Made by a program: the position numbers and the translations under genes | Shown here: in pieces, positions 8,511-16,352 of the stretch | How positions within the stretch are numbered: position 1 is the stretch's first letter | Layout: each line of letters opens with the position of its first letter | DNA from: Chlorobium sp. | GTDB taxonomy: Bacteria > Bacteroidota > Chlorobiia > Chlorobiales > Chlorobiaceae | Assembly (NCBI GenBank): GCA_028277225.1 | Contig: JANQHB010000074.1 | Coordinates: 1-43,529, forward strand | Length of the DNA stretch: 43,529 nucleotides | Direction of reading: 5' to 3' | Notes under the pieces: generated by a model | The model's input: the letters and a program-made list of their open reading frames with translations, nothing else | What the model was told of the DNA's origin: nothing | The model's database searches: none

Positions 8511-8951
8511 TCAATGATCGTGCTCCCTTGCATGGCGCCTTTTGAATTCAGGATCATATTGCTCCCACACCCACTCCGAAACAGCCCTCAACTTCTCTTC
8601 AGAAACATTCATTGCCGGCATGAGCCCGAAACGCTTGATAGCCTGCGGGCGGCACTTTGACATTGCCGGGTCCGGTTTCTGCATGAAGGATACCATATGA
8701 TCAACCGCTGCCTCTTTTTCAGTAAACGCTTCGCGATAATGTATCGCCAGACCCTTGATCGGAGGAGCAAATTTTGGTGGCGGCGCCATTCCGTGGCATT
8801 GTTTGCAGTAGCGCCTGTAGATGCTTTCTCCATCTGCTTCCTGAGAAACTACCGCCTGCTCTTCAGGGGTGCATCCCCAGAAAGCCGCAGAACCGGCAAA
8901 ACAGAGCATCATGAAAAGACCGCGAAACAAAACCGTTTTTCTTACAGACAT
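8511..8951 (-). CDS. Small c-type cytochrome, possible lipoprotein
   Basis: This 146-residue exported monohaem cytochrome c has its haem site at Cys49-Lys-Gln-Cys52-His53. The later FGLMPAM segment is a likely source of the axial Met. The N-terminus is a hydrophobic signal ending in AAFWGC (Cys27). This is a poor lipobox, so either lipidation or ordinary cleavage is possible. The tail is His-rich (HAREHDH). It lies between two TonB receptors on the same strand with gaps of only 15 bases on either side. An electron carrier in this position suggests reduction of an imported metal complex in the periplasm, which is an inference. Confidence 0.85.
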   Translation of the reverse strand: MSVRKTVLFRGLFMMLCFAGSAAFWGCTPEEQAVVSQEADGESIYRRYCKQCHGMAPPPKFAPPIKGLAIHYREAFTEKEAAVDHMVSFMQKPDPAMSKCRPQAIKRFGLMPAMNVSEEKLRAVSEWVWEQYDPEFKRRHAREHDH

Positions 8952-8966
8952 TGAACCTGATCAAGA

Positions 8967-10892
8967 TTACAAATGAAGTCCTATCCCGCCGTAAATAAAC
9001 GTCCCTGTAGCACCCGGGCCGTAAACATTTCCGTAACCATCCTCAACACGTTCATCAAAAATGTTGTCAACGCCGGCATAGAGATCGGCATAAGAGGTCA
9101 GCGACTTGGACAGGGAGAGATTGACAAGCGTATACGCTTCGACTTCAACATCTGAATCCGTATCGACAAACTGACTGCCGACAGTCACGAACCTTACATT
9201 TCCTGAAAAACCGTTCACAGGATCCCGATAGGCAAGTTTGAGAACATTGGAGACATCGGGCACGTAAGGAAGCTCCTCGCCTGTAGTTTTGTTCTCGCTT
9301 TCGAGCAGGGTCAATTCATCGCTGATTGAAAAACCCGACCCAAGAGATGCCCGAGCGCTCAGCTCGATCCCCCTGGTCATGGCTTCATCGATATTGCGCG
9401 CCTCATTGACCGGAGTGCTGATCTTCTTTGAAAACTGATAGTATTCACCGGTAAACACCTCGGCGATCATGTCCTCGATATCGTTTCTGAATGCGGTGAC
9501 CGAGAAGGCAAACCTGTCATTTTCAAAATCGGCTCCAACCTCCCATGTTTGCGATGTTTCAGGCTTGAGGTCGGGATTGGGGAGCAACACCCTTCTTTTC
9601 GTATAGACTGATCCCGTATAAAGCTCAAATACCGAAGGGGCACGAAAACCCTCTCCATAGGAACCCCTTATCCGGAAGGTATCGTAAAGCCAGTAGGCAA
9701 CACTGACTCTGGGGCTGTAGACCGAACCGAAACTTGAATGATCGTCAAATCGCAGACCGAGGATCGCATTGAATCGATCAGTAAAGGAAACTTCATCCTG
9801 CAAAAAGATCCCGAGATTATCGACTTCACTCCCGAGACCGTCTTCCTCTCTGTCTTCGGTCCGGTATTCGACACCGGCCGTCACCTTGTGGTTGCCCAAA
9901 AGTTGACCAGACCATCGGGCCTCATACTGATCGGTTGTCTGATCGACATAGTGCTCTTCCGGGCTGCCGCCGACCAGGGGCGTCAATGTAACTCCCCAGT
10001 CGTAGACAGAACGATAGGCGCGAAGCAGTATCGAGGAACTTCTGCCAAGATCACTCCGGAATTCAATCCTGCCGGTATAGCGCTCCGATCCGTTGACCCA
10101 TACATTTTCTTTATTACTTTTGAAACGAAGACCTTCTCTTTCGACATCGGCATAGGTGACACCAAATGCAAGTTCTGAGGCATCTCCAAGTTTCCACGTC
10201 AACCCTGCAGCACCTGCCTTGAGGTCCTTGTCATCGCTATCGGTAAACGCATCTGTCAAATCATAATCGACACGTCCTTTATCCAGAAACGAACCGGTAA
10301 TGACATATCCAAGACTTCCTTCACTACCGCTGAGGCCGGCATCAAAGGAAATCTCGTCAGCCTCACCGTCAGTATTCGCTCCGTATCCGGCATTGAACCA
10401 GGCATCGGGCTCTTCGGTAGGTTTTCTTGTTATAACATTGATCACACCGCCGATTGCATCGCTGCCGTAAAGCGCAGAGGCAGGGCCTCTCACAATTTCT
10501 ATCCTGTCGATCCACCCGGCGGGAATTTCACCAAGATCAACCTTGTCCTGAAACCCCGACGGAAGCCTCATGCCGTCGACCAGCACCAGTGTATTGCTGC
10601 TGCTCAATCCTCTCAAACGGGCAATGCTCATTCTGCCGCTGACCGGCTCAAGATTGACGCTCTGTGCCTCGGTAAGCACCTGATGCAGGGTTTCGGATCC
10701 CATATCCGTTATATCCCGGCCCGGGATCACCTCTATGGCAGCGGGAATATTGCCTATCTCTGTTTCGGAAAGTGTGGCAGTAACAACCGTTTCTCTCATA
10801 GTATGGCTATATACAGCCGCGTCTGCATTACCTGCCAGGAACGACCCTGCTGCAAAAAGCAGGGAAAGAATAAACCGTGTGTATGTATTCAT
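8967..10892 (-). CDS. TonB-dependent outer membrane receptor
   Basis: This 641-residue receptor is of the CirA/BtuB type. The ATG at 10892 is preferred over a TTG two codons upstream. The signal peptide is cut near residue 25 (GNADAAVY), followed by the TonB-box-like RETVVTATLSET, a plug with RIEIVRGPASALYGSDAIGG, and a barrel ending in IYGGIGLHL. It heads the minus-strand row receptor, cytochrome, DUF2292, BtuB-like receptor, and is divergent from exbB-exbD-tonB. The 110-base gap between them probably holds both promoters, so receptors and energising machinery are likely co-regulated. Substrate is unknown. Confidence 0.9.
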   Translation of the reverse strand: MNTYTRFILSLLFAAGSFLAGNADAAVYSHTMRETVVTATLSETEIGNIPAAIEVIPGRDITDMGSETLHQVLTEAQSVNLEPVSGRMSIARLRGLSSSNTLVLVDGMRLPSGFQDKVDLGEIPAGWIDRIEIVRGPASALYGSDAIGGVINVITRKPTEEPDAWFNAGYGANTDGEADEISFDAGLSGSEGSLGYVITGSFLDKGRVDYDLTDAFTDSDDKDLKAGAAGLTWKLGDASELAFGVTYADVEREGLRFKSNKENVWVNGSERYTGRIEFRSDLGRSSSILLRAYRSVYDWGVTLTPLVGGSPEEHYVDQTTDQYEARWSGQLLGNHKVTAGVEYRTEDREEDGLGSEVDNLGIFLQDEVSFTDRFNAILGLRFDDHSSFGSVYSPRVSVAYWLYDTFRIRGSYGEGFRAPSVFELYTGSVYTKRRVLLPNPDLKPETSQTWEVGADFENDRFAFSVTAFRNDIEDMIAEVFTGEYYQFSKKISTPVNEARNIDEAMTRGIELSARASLGSGFSISDELTLLESENKTTGEELPYVPDVSNVLKLAYRDPVNGFSGNVRFVTVGSQFVDTDSDVEVEAYTLVNLSLSKSLTSYADLYAGVDNIFDERVEDGYGNVYGPGATGTFIYGGIGLHL

Positions 10893-11002
10893 TTTCAACC
10901 GATAGTAATTAAGCTCACCGAAACGTTAATTTAATTTTGTCTAGATAACGATATTTTTTAACTATTAAAACAAATTTTCTGCAATAAAAACAATCATTCT
11001 CC
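10893..11002. promoter_or_regulatory. Divergent promoter region, receptor row / exbBD-tonB
   Basis: This AT-rich 110-base spacer lies between two divergent transcription units. It includes AACGTTAATTTAATTTTG and GATAACGATATTTTTT, but no clear Fur-type 19-bp palindrome is visible. Shared control of both units is inferred from layout only. Confidence 0.45.
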
Positions 11003-11602
11003 ATGTGGTACTTTTTCGATGCAGGCGGCCCTCTGATGTACCCGCTTCTGTTCTGCTCAGTCCTGACGCTTGCCTATACTCTTGAAAGAAGTTTTCATTT
11101 TTTCAGGGCCGGTCTTTCTCCCGATGCACCACAAAAAATTCATGAACTGATTGAAAGCAACGAGTTTTCTTCCGCCCTGGAACTGGCCGAGTGTTCTCCC
11201 GGCCCTGTTTCGGCTGTTCTCGCTGCAGGCCTGAAACATGCAGGAAAAACAAAAGATTTTATTGAAGAAGAGATCATTCTGGAGGGGGCAAAAGAGATAA
11301 AGCGACTCAACACCAACCTTCATCTGATCGAATTGATCAGCAGAGTCGCTCCTCTCATGGGACTGCTCGGCACCGTACTTGGAATGGTCAACGCATTCCA
11401 GCAGGTCGCACAATCAAACAGCGCGGTCGATCCGTCCATGCTTGCAGGCGGCATCTGGGAGGCCCTGATCACAACCGCCGCAGGCCTGACTGTCGCCATC
11501 CCGGCCATGATCATTCATCATATGTTCGAGGAAAAAGTGGAATCATTCACGTTCCGGATGAAATTCTACGGAACAGAAGCCGTGAAACATCTGGGGACGT
11601 AA
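11003..11602 (+). CDS. exbB: ExbB, MotA/TolQ/ExbB proton channel
   Basis: This 199-residue inner-membrane protein has three helices: about 10-30 (PLMYPLLFCSVLTLAYTLE), 105-130 (LIELISRVAPLMGLLGTVLGM) and 150-175 (ALITTAAGLTVAIPAMII). The GLLGTVxGM and TTAAGLxVAIPA signatures are diagnostic of the ExbB/TolQ family. With ExbD it forms the proton channel that drives TonB. exbD starts two bases after its stop codon and tonB follows directly, a textbook operon serving the outer membrane receptors of this island. Confidence 0.95.
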   Translation: MWYFFDAGGPLMYPLLFCSVLTLAYTLERSFHFFRAGLSPDAPQKIHELIESNEFSSALELAECSPGPVSAVLAAGLKHAGKTKDFIEEEIILEGAKEIKRLNTNLHLIELISRVAPLMGLLGTVLGMVNAFQQVAQSNSAVDPSMLAGGIWEALITTAAGLTVAIPAMIIHHMFEEKVESFTFRMKFYGTEAVKHLGT

Positions 11603-11604
11603 GC

Positions 11605-12009
11605 ATGCTGGAATTCGAGAAAAAATCTCCAAAGAACCGATGGCTTGAACTTGCGCCGATGATCGACGTGGTTTTTCTGCTCCTTATTTTCTTCATGCTC
11701 ACATCAATCTATGCGAAACCGATGCTGCCGGTAAGCCTGCCGGAAGCAGAAACCGCCACTGTCCAGGAAGAACCCGATATTACCATAGGTATTACCCGGT
11801 CCGGCGAAATCAGCCTGAACACAAAAAGCATAACGCTTGACAAACTGCAGGAAGAACTTGCCGAACTTCTTTCTGTGCGGCGAGACAAGAACATGCGCCT
11901 TATAGCCGACAAGGAAGTTAACTTCGGCCTTGTTATCACAGTCATGGATATCGCAAAAAAATCAGGTGCGGATAACATCGCCGTCGTAACGGAAAAAATC
12001 CAGGAATGA
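11605..12009 (+). CDS. exbD: ExbD biopolymer transport protein
   Basis: This 134-residue ExbD/TolR family protein has a short cytoplasmic N-terminus, one helix (about 17-38) containing the essential Asp in LAPMIDVVFLLLIFF, and a periplasmic domain of about 95 residues. The helix Asp carries protons through the ExbB-ExbD channel. The gene is packed between exbB (two-base gap) and tonB, whose start follows its stop codon without a gap, so translation is probably coupled. Confidence 0.95.
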   Translation: MLEFEKKSPKNRWLELAPMIDVVFLLLIFFMLTSIYAKPMLPVSLPEAETATVQEEPDITIGITRSGEISLNTKSITLDKLQEELAELLSVRRDKNMRLIADKEVNFGLVITVMDIAKKSGADNIAVVTEKIQE

Positions 12010-12651
12010 ATGAACAACCGGCGAATCAATACTATCGCTTTCGTGCTCGCCCTCTTGATCCATGCGCTCCTGTTTCTTTTCAGGGAGCCGATCCTCAAGA
12101 ACCAGTCCGCTTCTGCAAAAGATACGATAGCTCTGTGCCTTCAAACCGCATCGATCGAAAATGAAACCATTGATGAAAAGCCGGACCCGCCCCGGCCCGA
12201 AAAACCGGTAAAACCGGAACCGCTGCAAAAAAAGAAACCTCCGAAAAAGAAAAAATCTGCAAAGCCTCAAAGAAAACCGGTTGCTGAAGAACAGGTATCG
12301 GCTCAGAAAAGTGCGCAGAAAAACGAAAGCACCTCGGAAACGGTCACTTCCGGAACAACGGCATTGAGAATGAATACATACCTGTCAATGTTGCGCTCCA
12401 GAATCGAGCGTAACAAATACTACCCACGTTTTTCAAAAAGACAGAACCACCAGGGAACGTCCACGGTCAAGCTTGTCATCGCTGCAGATGGCCGCCTCCT
12501 GAACATGTACCTTCATAAAAAATCGGGCTTTACCATGCTCGACAACGCCGCATTGGATGCCGTCAGAAAATCCCAGCCCCTCCCGCCGCCTGCAGAGCAT
12601 GGACTAGGCAGAATATCGGTCGAGATCCCGTTATGCTATCTGATCAACTAA
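12010..12651 (+). CDS. tonB: TonB energy transducer
   Basis: This 213-residue TonB-family protein has an N-terminal membrane anchor (about 9-26, with His19 in the helix as in classical TonB). A long Pro/Lys/Glu-rich periplasmic spacer follows (about 55-115, rich in KPxxP and KKK). The C-terminal TonB domain (about 120-213) contains YPRFSKRQNHQGTSTVKLVI and the usual LDNAALDAVRKSQPLPPP segment. It carries energy from ExbB-ExbD to the outer membrane receptors encoded nearby. Confidence 0.93.
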   Translation: MNNRRINTIAFVLALLIHALLFLFREPILKNQSASAKDTIALCLQTASIENETIDEKPDPPRPEKPVKPEPLQKKKPPKKKKSAKPQRKPVAEEQVSAQKSAQKNESTSETVTSGTTALRMNTYLSMLRSRIERNKYYPRFSKRQNHQGTSTVKLVIAADGRLLNMYLHKKSGFTMLDNAALDAVRKSQPLPPPAEHGLGRISVEIPLCYLIN

Positions 12652-12987
12652 AATACCCTCTAAACTAAGCGTCTCAACACATGCTCAATAAGAGTAAAAT
12701 CATAAAAAAAAGTCTTTTAAACTGCTCAACAGGTGTAATTATTCGTCACCTGTCGGTTGCTGGAAAAAACCGATAAAAAACCGCATGTGTTGAAATCCCG
12801 ACAAGTCAGGAAATGTCGCCCCCGTGAAATCAGACCAGATATTTCACAGGGCTCAACAATCGCTCAATTCAGGAAAAATGATCCTGCAAAAAGCGCATTC
12901 ACCTAAAAAAAGATTTGCATGCTCGGCACCTTATTTATATTTTGTCCAAGTTTATACTACACAAAACCAATAACAATCGATTTGATT
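12652..12987. other. Structured intergenic region after tonB
   Basis: No convincing gene lies in this 336-base gap. It contains three repeat-related or folded elements. ACAGGTG / CACCTGT (12729-12753) is a perfect 7-bp stem and a possible tonB terminator. GTGAAAT / ATTTCAC (12824-12847) is a second perfect 7-bp stem. CAATCGCTCAATTCAGG (12857-12873) is an exact inverted copy of the 17-mer at 32349. A degenerate half of the same family (CTCTAAACTAAGCG) lies at 12658-12671. The density of structure suggests an RNA leader or repeat remnants. Confidence 0.5.
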
Positions 12988-13323
12988 ATGGCAGAAGAGA
13001 GAAAAAACAACCATCAATGCCGACTGCAGAACACTCTCTTGAGAAAATGCGGATGCGGCAAGTATCATCTTCACTACAAATACGTTATGCTGACCTTTCC
13101 ACGACAGGTTCTTTTCAAGATCATGAAAGAATGCTACGAATGGGACGCATTGCGTTCAGCCAGCCCAATAGTATTTCAGGATAAATCACTGAAACTCCTG
13201 ATCGGCGTTGTCGAGATGACTATTGCCCCTGAAGATTTTGATGATTTCAATGAAGCAATTCAGGAGGGCGCCTCTGACGCCCTCAACATCGGTCAATTGC
13301 TCGGCGACGCATCCCAAAATTAA
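12988..13323 (+). CDS. Small Cys/His protein of unknown function (DUF6686-like?)
   Basis: This 111-residue protein starts at the ATG giving MAEERKNNHQC; an upstream ATG would add 23 hydrophobic residues and is less likely. The core has Cys-x7-Cys-Gly-Cys-Gly-Lys-Tyr-His-Leu-His, which looks like a metal-binding or zinc-ribbon-like start, followed by short strands and an acidic C-terminus. It faintly resembles a small Bacteroidetes family of unknown function, recalled as DUF6686. Its place between tonB and flavodoxin suggests a link to metal limitation, but no function can be assigned. Confidence 0.6.
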   Translation: MAEERKNNHQCRLQNTLLRKCGCGKYHLHYKYVMLTFPRQVLFKIMKECYEWDALRSASPIVFQDKSLKLLIGVVEMTIAPEDFDDFNEAIQEGASDALNIGQLLGDASQN

Positions 13324-13370
13324 GTACCATTAAACTCCATATATTGTAAACTTTAAACTGAAAACTCTTT

Positions 13371-13877
13371 ATGAAAACCGTAGGCTTGTTTTTCGGCTCA
13401 GAAACCGGTAACACAGAAAATGCAGCATCCATGATCGCTGCAGAATTAGGTGACGGCAATGTTGAAGTGTACAACATTGCAGACTGCGACGCTTCATCTC
13501 TTGCATCGTACGACAACATCATTCTCGGCTGTTCAACCTGGGGATTTGGAGAATTGCAGAGTGACTGGGAAAACTTCCTTCCCGGATTCGACAGTGTTGA
13601 TCTTACCGGTAAAACAGTTGCGCTCTTCGGCCTGGGAGATCAGGTCAACTATGCAGATGTTTTCCTCGATGCAATGGGAACGATCTGTGAAAAAGTCAGG
13701 GAAAGAGGCGGTTCCGTTATTGGAGCATGGCCGACCGATGGTTATGAGTTCACTGGTTCAACGGCCCTGGAAGGCAGCAATTTTGTTGGTCTTGCAATTG
13801 ATACCGACAATCAGGACGACATGACTCCCGGTCGCGTAAGCGAATGGGTATCAATGATCAGCGGCCAGCTGCAGTAG
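13371..13877 (+). CDS. fldA: Flavodoxin (long-chain)
   Basis: This 168-residue flavodoxin has the FMN-phosphate loop GSETGNT at residues 9-15. Loops around the isoalloxazine ring follow: STWGFGELQSDW and later GLGDQVNYADVF. The length and the inserted loop place it in the long-chain class. Flavodoxins replace ferredoxin as a low-potential electron carrier when iron is scarce, and in many bacteria they are induced under iron limitation. Its position after exbBD-tonB and close to ferritin fits an iron-response neighbourhood. Confidence 0.95.
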   Translation: MKTVGLFFGSETGNTENAASMIAAELGDGNVEVYNIADCDASSLASYDNIILGCSTWGFGELQSDWENFLPGFDSVDLTGKTVALFGLGDQVNYADVFLDAMGTICEKVRERGGSVIGAWPTDGYEFTGSTALEGSNFVGLAIDTDNQDDMTPGRVSEWVSMISGQLQ

Positions 13878-13920
13878 AATCCTATTTTCCGAATCCATTA
13901 CGTTTGTCCCCCATCATACA

Positions 13921-13957
13921 AGAGGCTGTCTTAAGACCAGATCTGAGACAGCCTCTT
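13921..13957 (+). terminator. Terminator after flavodoxin
   Basis: A perfect 11-bp stem, AGAGGCTGTCT / AGACAGCCTCT, with a 14-base loop starts 44 bases past the flavodoxin stop codon. The right arm is the same GAGACAGCCTCTT found at 6363-6375. Confidence 0.75.
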
Positions 13958-13988
13958 ATGCTTTATAAATACAGACAAACATCAACAG

Positions 13989-14369
13989 ATGAAAACACTC
14001 TCTTTTTTGTTCGGATGTCTTTTGAGTCTTGGTGTTGCCGCTACCGTATATGCCGAAAAAAGCACCGAAACGGAGCATACTTCACTGACTCAGCTCATGA
14101 CAGCTATTTCGCAGGATGATCACGAAGCATTTATAGCAAATGGAACCCAGGCCTTCAAAAACAACATTTCGAAACAGACGTTCCATCAACTCTCCGATCA
14201 GCTTGGCGATCAGGTCCGGAAAGGCTACACTGCCGACTATGTGACGGCATTATACCAGAACGGCAATATCGTTCATGTCTGGAAAATCAGTTATACCGGC
14301 AGCAAAGAACAATCATTGATGAAACTGATGCTCATCGATGACAAGGTTGCGGGATTCTGGATATTATAG
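13989..14369 (+). CDS. Small exported protein of unknown function
   Basis: This 126-residue protein has a clear signal peptide (MKTLSFLFGCLLSLGVAATVYA, cut before EKST). The mature part of about 100 residues looks like a small alpha+beta fold: a helical start, QVRKGYTADYVTALYQNGNIVHVWKISY, then LMKLMLIDDKVAGFWIL. This pattern is reminiscent of DUF3887/DUF4019-type periplasmic domains, but I do not recognise the family firmly. It lies between flavodoxin and ferritin on the same strand, after a terminator, so it is probably transcribed separately from flavodoxin. Confidence 0.75.
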   Translation: MKTLSFLFGCLLSLGVAATVYAEKSTETEHTSLTQLMTAISQDDHEAFIANGTQAFKNNISKQTFHQLSDQLGDQVRKGYTADYVTALYQNGNIVHVWKISYTGSKEQSLMKLMLIDDKVAGFWIL

Positions 14370-14494
14370 ACTTCTCTTGCCCCGGATTTGCTGAAACAGG
14401 AAACAATTAGCGTTCCCTGCATGTTCATACTCACAAATAATTCAAACCTGTTTCTGCACATTATTAACAACAACAAGCGAAGGAGTCAAAACAC

Positions 14495-14992
14495 ATGCTC
14501 AACAAAACCATCCAGGACGCGCTTAACGAACAGATAAACAAGGAATTCTATTCCTCCTACCTCTATCTTTCCATGGCTGCATGGGCTGAATCGAAAAACC
14601 TTCCGGGCTTTGCCCACTGGCTGAAGCTCCAGCAGAAAGAAGAGAACGGCCATGCCATGAAATTCTACAAATATATCAACGAAAGAGGCGGAAACGTCGA
14701 ACTCGGAGCGATCAAGCAGCCCCCTTCAGAATTTGAATCGCCAACAAAACTTTTCCAGGATGTGCTCAATCACGAGCGCTACGTTTCAGAATCGATCAAC
14801 ACGATCTATGAAAAAGCCCTCGAAGAAAAAGATTATCCGACCCAGGTCATGCTGCACTGGTTCATCGATGAGCAGGTAGAAGAGGAAGCCTCGGCCTCGG
14901 AAATCCTCGATACACTCAAAATGGCCGGAGAAAAAGGCCCTGCCCTCCTGATGCTCGACCGCCAGCTCGGCCGCCGGGGACAGCAAGGATAA
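14495..14992 (+). CDS. ftnA: Ferritin (bacterial non-haem)
   Basis: This 165-residue ferritin has all expected ferroxidase residues: Glu17, Tyr24, Glu50, His53, Glu94, Gln127 and Glu130. It should form a 24-subunit cage that oxidises Fe(II) and stores ferric mineral in the cytoplasm. AAGGAG stands 11 bases before the ATG, a better Shine-Dalgarno than most genes in the window have. Its presence at the end of the TonB/flavodoxin region supports iron as at least one of the metals handled here. Confidence 0.96.
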   Translation: MLNKTIQDALNEQINKEFYSSYLYLSMAAWAESKNLPGFAHWLKLQQKEENGHAMKFYKYINERGGNVELGAIKQPPSEFESPTKLFQDVLNHERYVSESINTIYEKALEEKDYPTQVMLHWFIDEQVEEEASASEILDTLKMAGEKGPALLMLDRQLGRRGQQG

Positions 14993-15000
14993 GGAAAGGA

Positions 15001-15065
15001 GTTCTCAGTTCTCAGTTCTCAGTTCTCAGTTCTCAGTTCTCAGTTCTCAGTTCTCAGTTCTCAGT
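15001..15065. repeat. Tandem heptamer array (GTTCTCA)9
   Basis: Nine exact copies of GTTCTCA are followed by GT. It is the most perfect of the seven-base arrays in the window and begins nine bases after the ferritin stop codon. It is too short and spacer-free to be a CRISPR array. Confidence 0.97.
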
Positions 15066-15150
15066 GGGAAGAAAAGAAACCTGATTGATCTTTCTTTAGG
15101 GGCGAGATAACTTTCGTCCCTACTCAGTCCGGTTTTTTGAGATGGCGTGC

Positions 15151-15193
15151 ATATAGGACTTATAGGTCCTATGAGTCCTATATGACCTATATA
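15151..15193. repeat. AT-rich GTCCTAT/ATAGGAC repeat
   Basis: Alternating direct and inverted copies of a TAGGAC/GTCCTA core give a string that can fold on itself. A similar string lies at about 43411-43444, next to other shared repeats. Confidence 0.7.
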
Positions 15194-15314
15194 ATACCAA
15201 TGGAATCAGGAGTTATAGACAGTCGGTAGTCCTGTTGTGATTTCTCTTTTGATTATTCAGGGATTTCTTTATTCGTGAAAACTAGTGTCAATTAGTGGAC
15301 CCCAATTCTTCCCT

Positions 15315-15342
15315 ATTCACGATTTACGATTCACCATTCACG
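15315..15342. repeat. Tandem heptamer array (ATTCACG)4
   Basis: Four 7-base units are seen: ATTCACG, ATTTACG, ATTCACC and ATTCACG. The unit is the reverse complement of the AATCGTG-type unit at 2512-2567 in shifted phase. The array overlaps the last codon and the stop codon of the metallophosphoesterase gene. Confidence 0.85.
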
Positions 15343-16213
15343 AATCCCCCCCACCTACATTCACAAACCGCTGCTCGCAGGTTCCGTCGGCCTTTATTAT
15401 CATCTCGCTATACCGTCGATGATTGAGGCTGAAGCTCCCCCCGTTGATGACCTTTATCCCTCCGGCCGAATAAGCCTGAAAACGGTGAAAATGACCATGG
15501 AGGAGAAGACGGGCGCCGAGTTGCTGCATTGCGGCAAGGTGATCCTTACGGTTCTTCAACTCCATCGTCCAGTCAAACGCCTGATCAAGAAAGACACCGG
15601 TTTCGTAAATCCTGTAGGCATGATGCATAACACCGATCACAAAACTGTTTTGCAGAGCCTTTTTAACTGAAGGGTCATACAGAGCTTCGAGCTGAGCTTT
15701 ACCTGCCTGACCTCTGGCGCCGAGGGGGTTGTCGATGTTGTGCCAGGGAAAAACCGTGTTGACCATGACCAGAGCCAGTGAAATATCACCATAGTCAAGC
15801 GTCTTGACATAGGGAAAACCCGCAACACTCTCATCTCCGGTTATGATTTCCCTGAAATCAGTGCAGAATCTGTTGAGTTTTCTCCGCAAACGTCGCGCCC
15901 TTGAACCGTTGTCCGGATTCAAGGCGTTATAGAAACGCATCTCCTCTTCCAGATCGATAAGATCATGGTTTCCCGGAAGAATGGTTACCTTTTCCCAGGA
16001 ATACAATCCTTTATGCTGCAGAAGTTCCCTGATAGAAGCCCAGTCTTCAGGGTTGCTCGAATTGTACAGATCGCCGGTAATGATAATATGGCTGCAGCCG
16101 CTGTCGGACAAAGCAGAAAGTAGCGCATCGAGGCGCGCGAGTCCTTTACGGTCCTTCCTGCCCGAAAGATGCAGATCGGAAAAATGAGCCAGTTTTATAC
16201 CTTTATCTGTCAA
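15338..16213 (-). CDS. Calcineurin-like metallophosphoesterase
   Basis: This 291-residue protein has the metallophosphoesterase motifs in order: SDLHLSG (Asp13, His15), GDLYNSS, PGNHD, MHH and GHFHR. These residues hold a two-metal centre that hydrolyses phosphoesters. No signal peptide is seen, so it is probably cytoplasmic. The substrate cannot be told; the fold covers cyclic nucleotide, nucleotide-sugar and nucleic acid phosphoesterases. The stop codon lies inside a heptamer repeat array, so the extreme C-terminus (GGGDS) may be partly repeat-derived. It is divergent from the glycogen phosphorylase gene. Confidence 0.88.
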   Translation of the reverse strand: MTDKGIKLAHFSDLHLSGRKDRKGLARLDALLSALSDSGCSHIIITGDLYNSSNPEDWASIRELLQHKGLYSWEKVTILPGNHDLIDLEEEMRFYNALNPDNGSRARRLRRKLNRFCTDFREIITGDESVAGFPYVKTLDYGDISLALVMVNTVFPWHNIDNPLGARGQAGKAQLEALYDPSVKKALQNSFVIGVMHHAYRIYETGVFLDQAFDWTMELKNRKDHLAAMQQLGARLLLHGHFHRFQAYSAGGIKVINGGSFSLNHRRYSEMIIKADGTCEQRFVNVGGGDS

Positions 16214-16352
16214 ATTCCCTGCAAGGATGTAAAATACCCTTTAAAAAACGCATAAAGGGACGTCGTTTTTATAGAGAAACTGTAAATTGTGCCGTTTAAG
16301 ATACTCATTCATTGCAAGCAACCCTAACGCCTGATTTTGATCTCCAAGAACT

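Larger units (their letters stand above)
14993..15337. other. Repeat-filled gap between ferritin and metallophosphoesterase
   Basis: No gene is seen in these 345 bases. The gap holds the GTTCTCA array, an imperfect GGGGCGA/TCGTCCC hairpin (15099-15120), a run built from ATAGGAC/GTCCTAT units with internal inverted symmetry (15151-15193), and a heptamer array at its right edge. Confidence 0.8.

Noticed and set aside
10893..11002. Fur box in the divergent promoter region
   Set aside because: The sequence is AT-rich, but no 19-bp palindrome near the consensus could be aligned.
15001..15065. Tandem array as a possible CRISPR
   Set aside because: The units are seven bases long with no spacers and no cas genes nearby.
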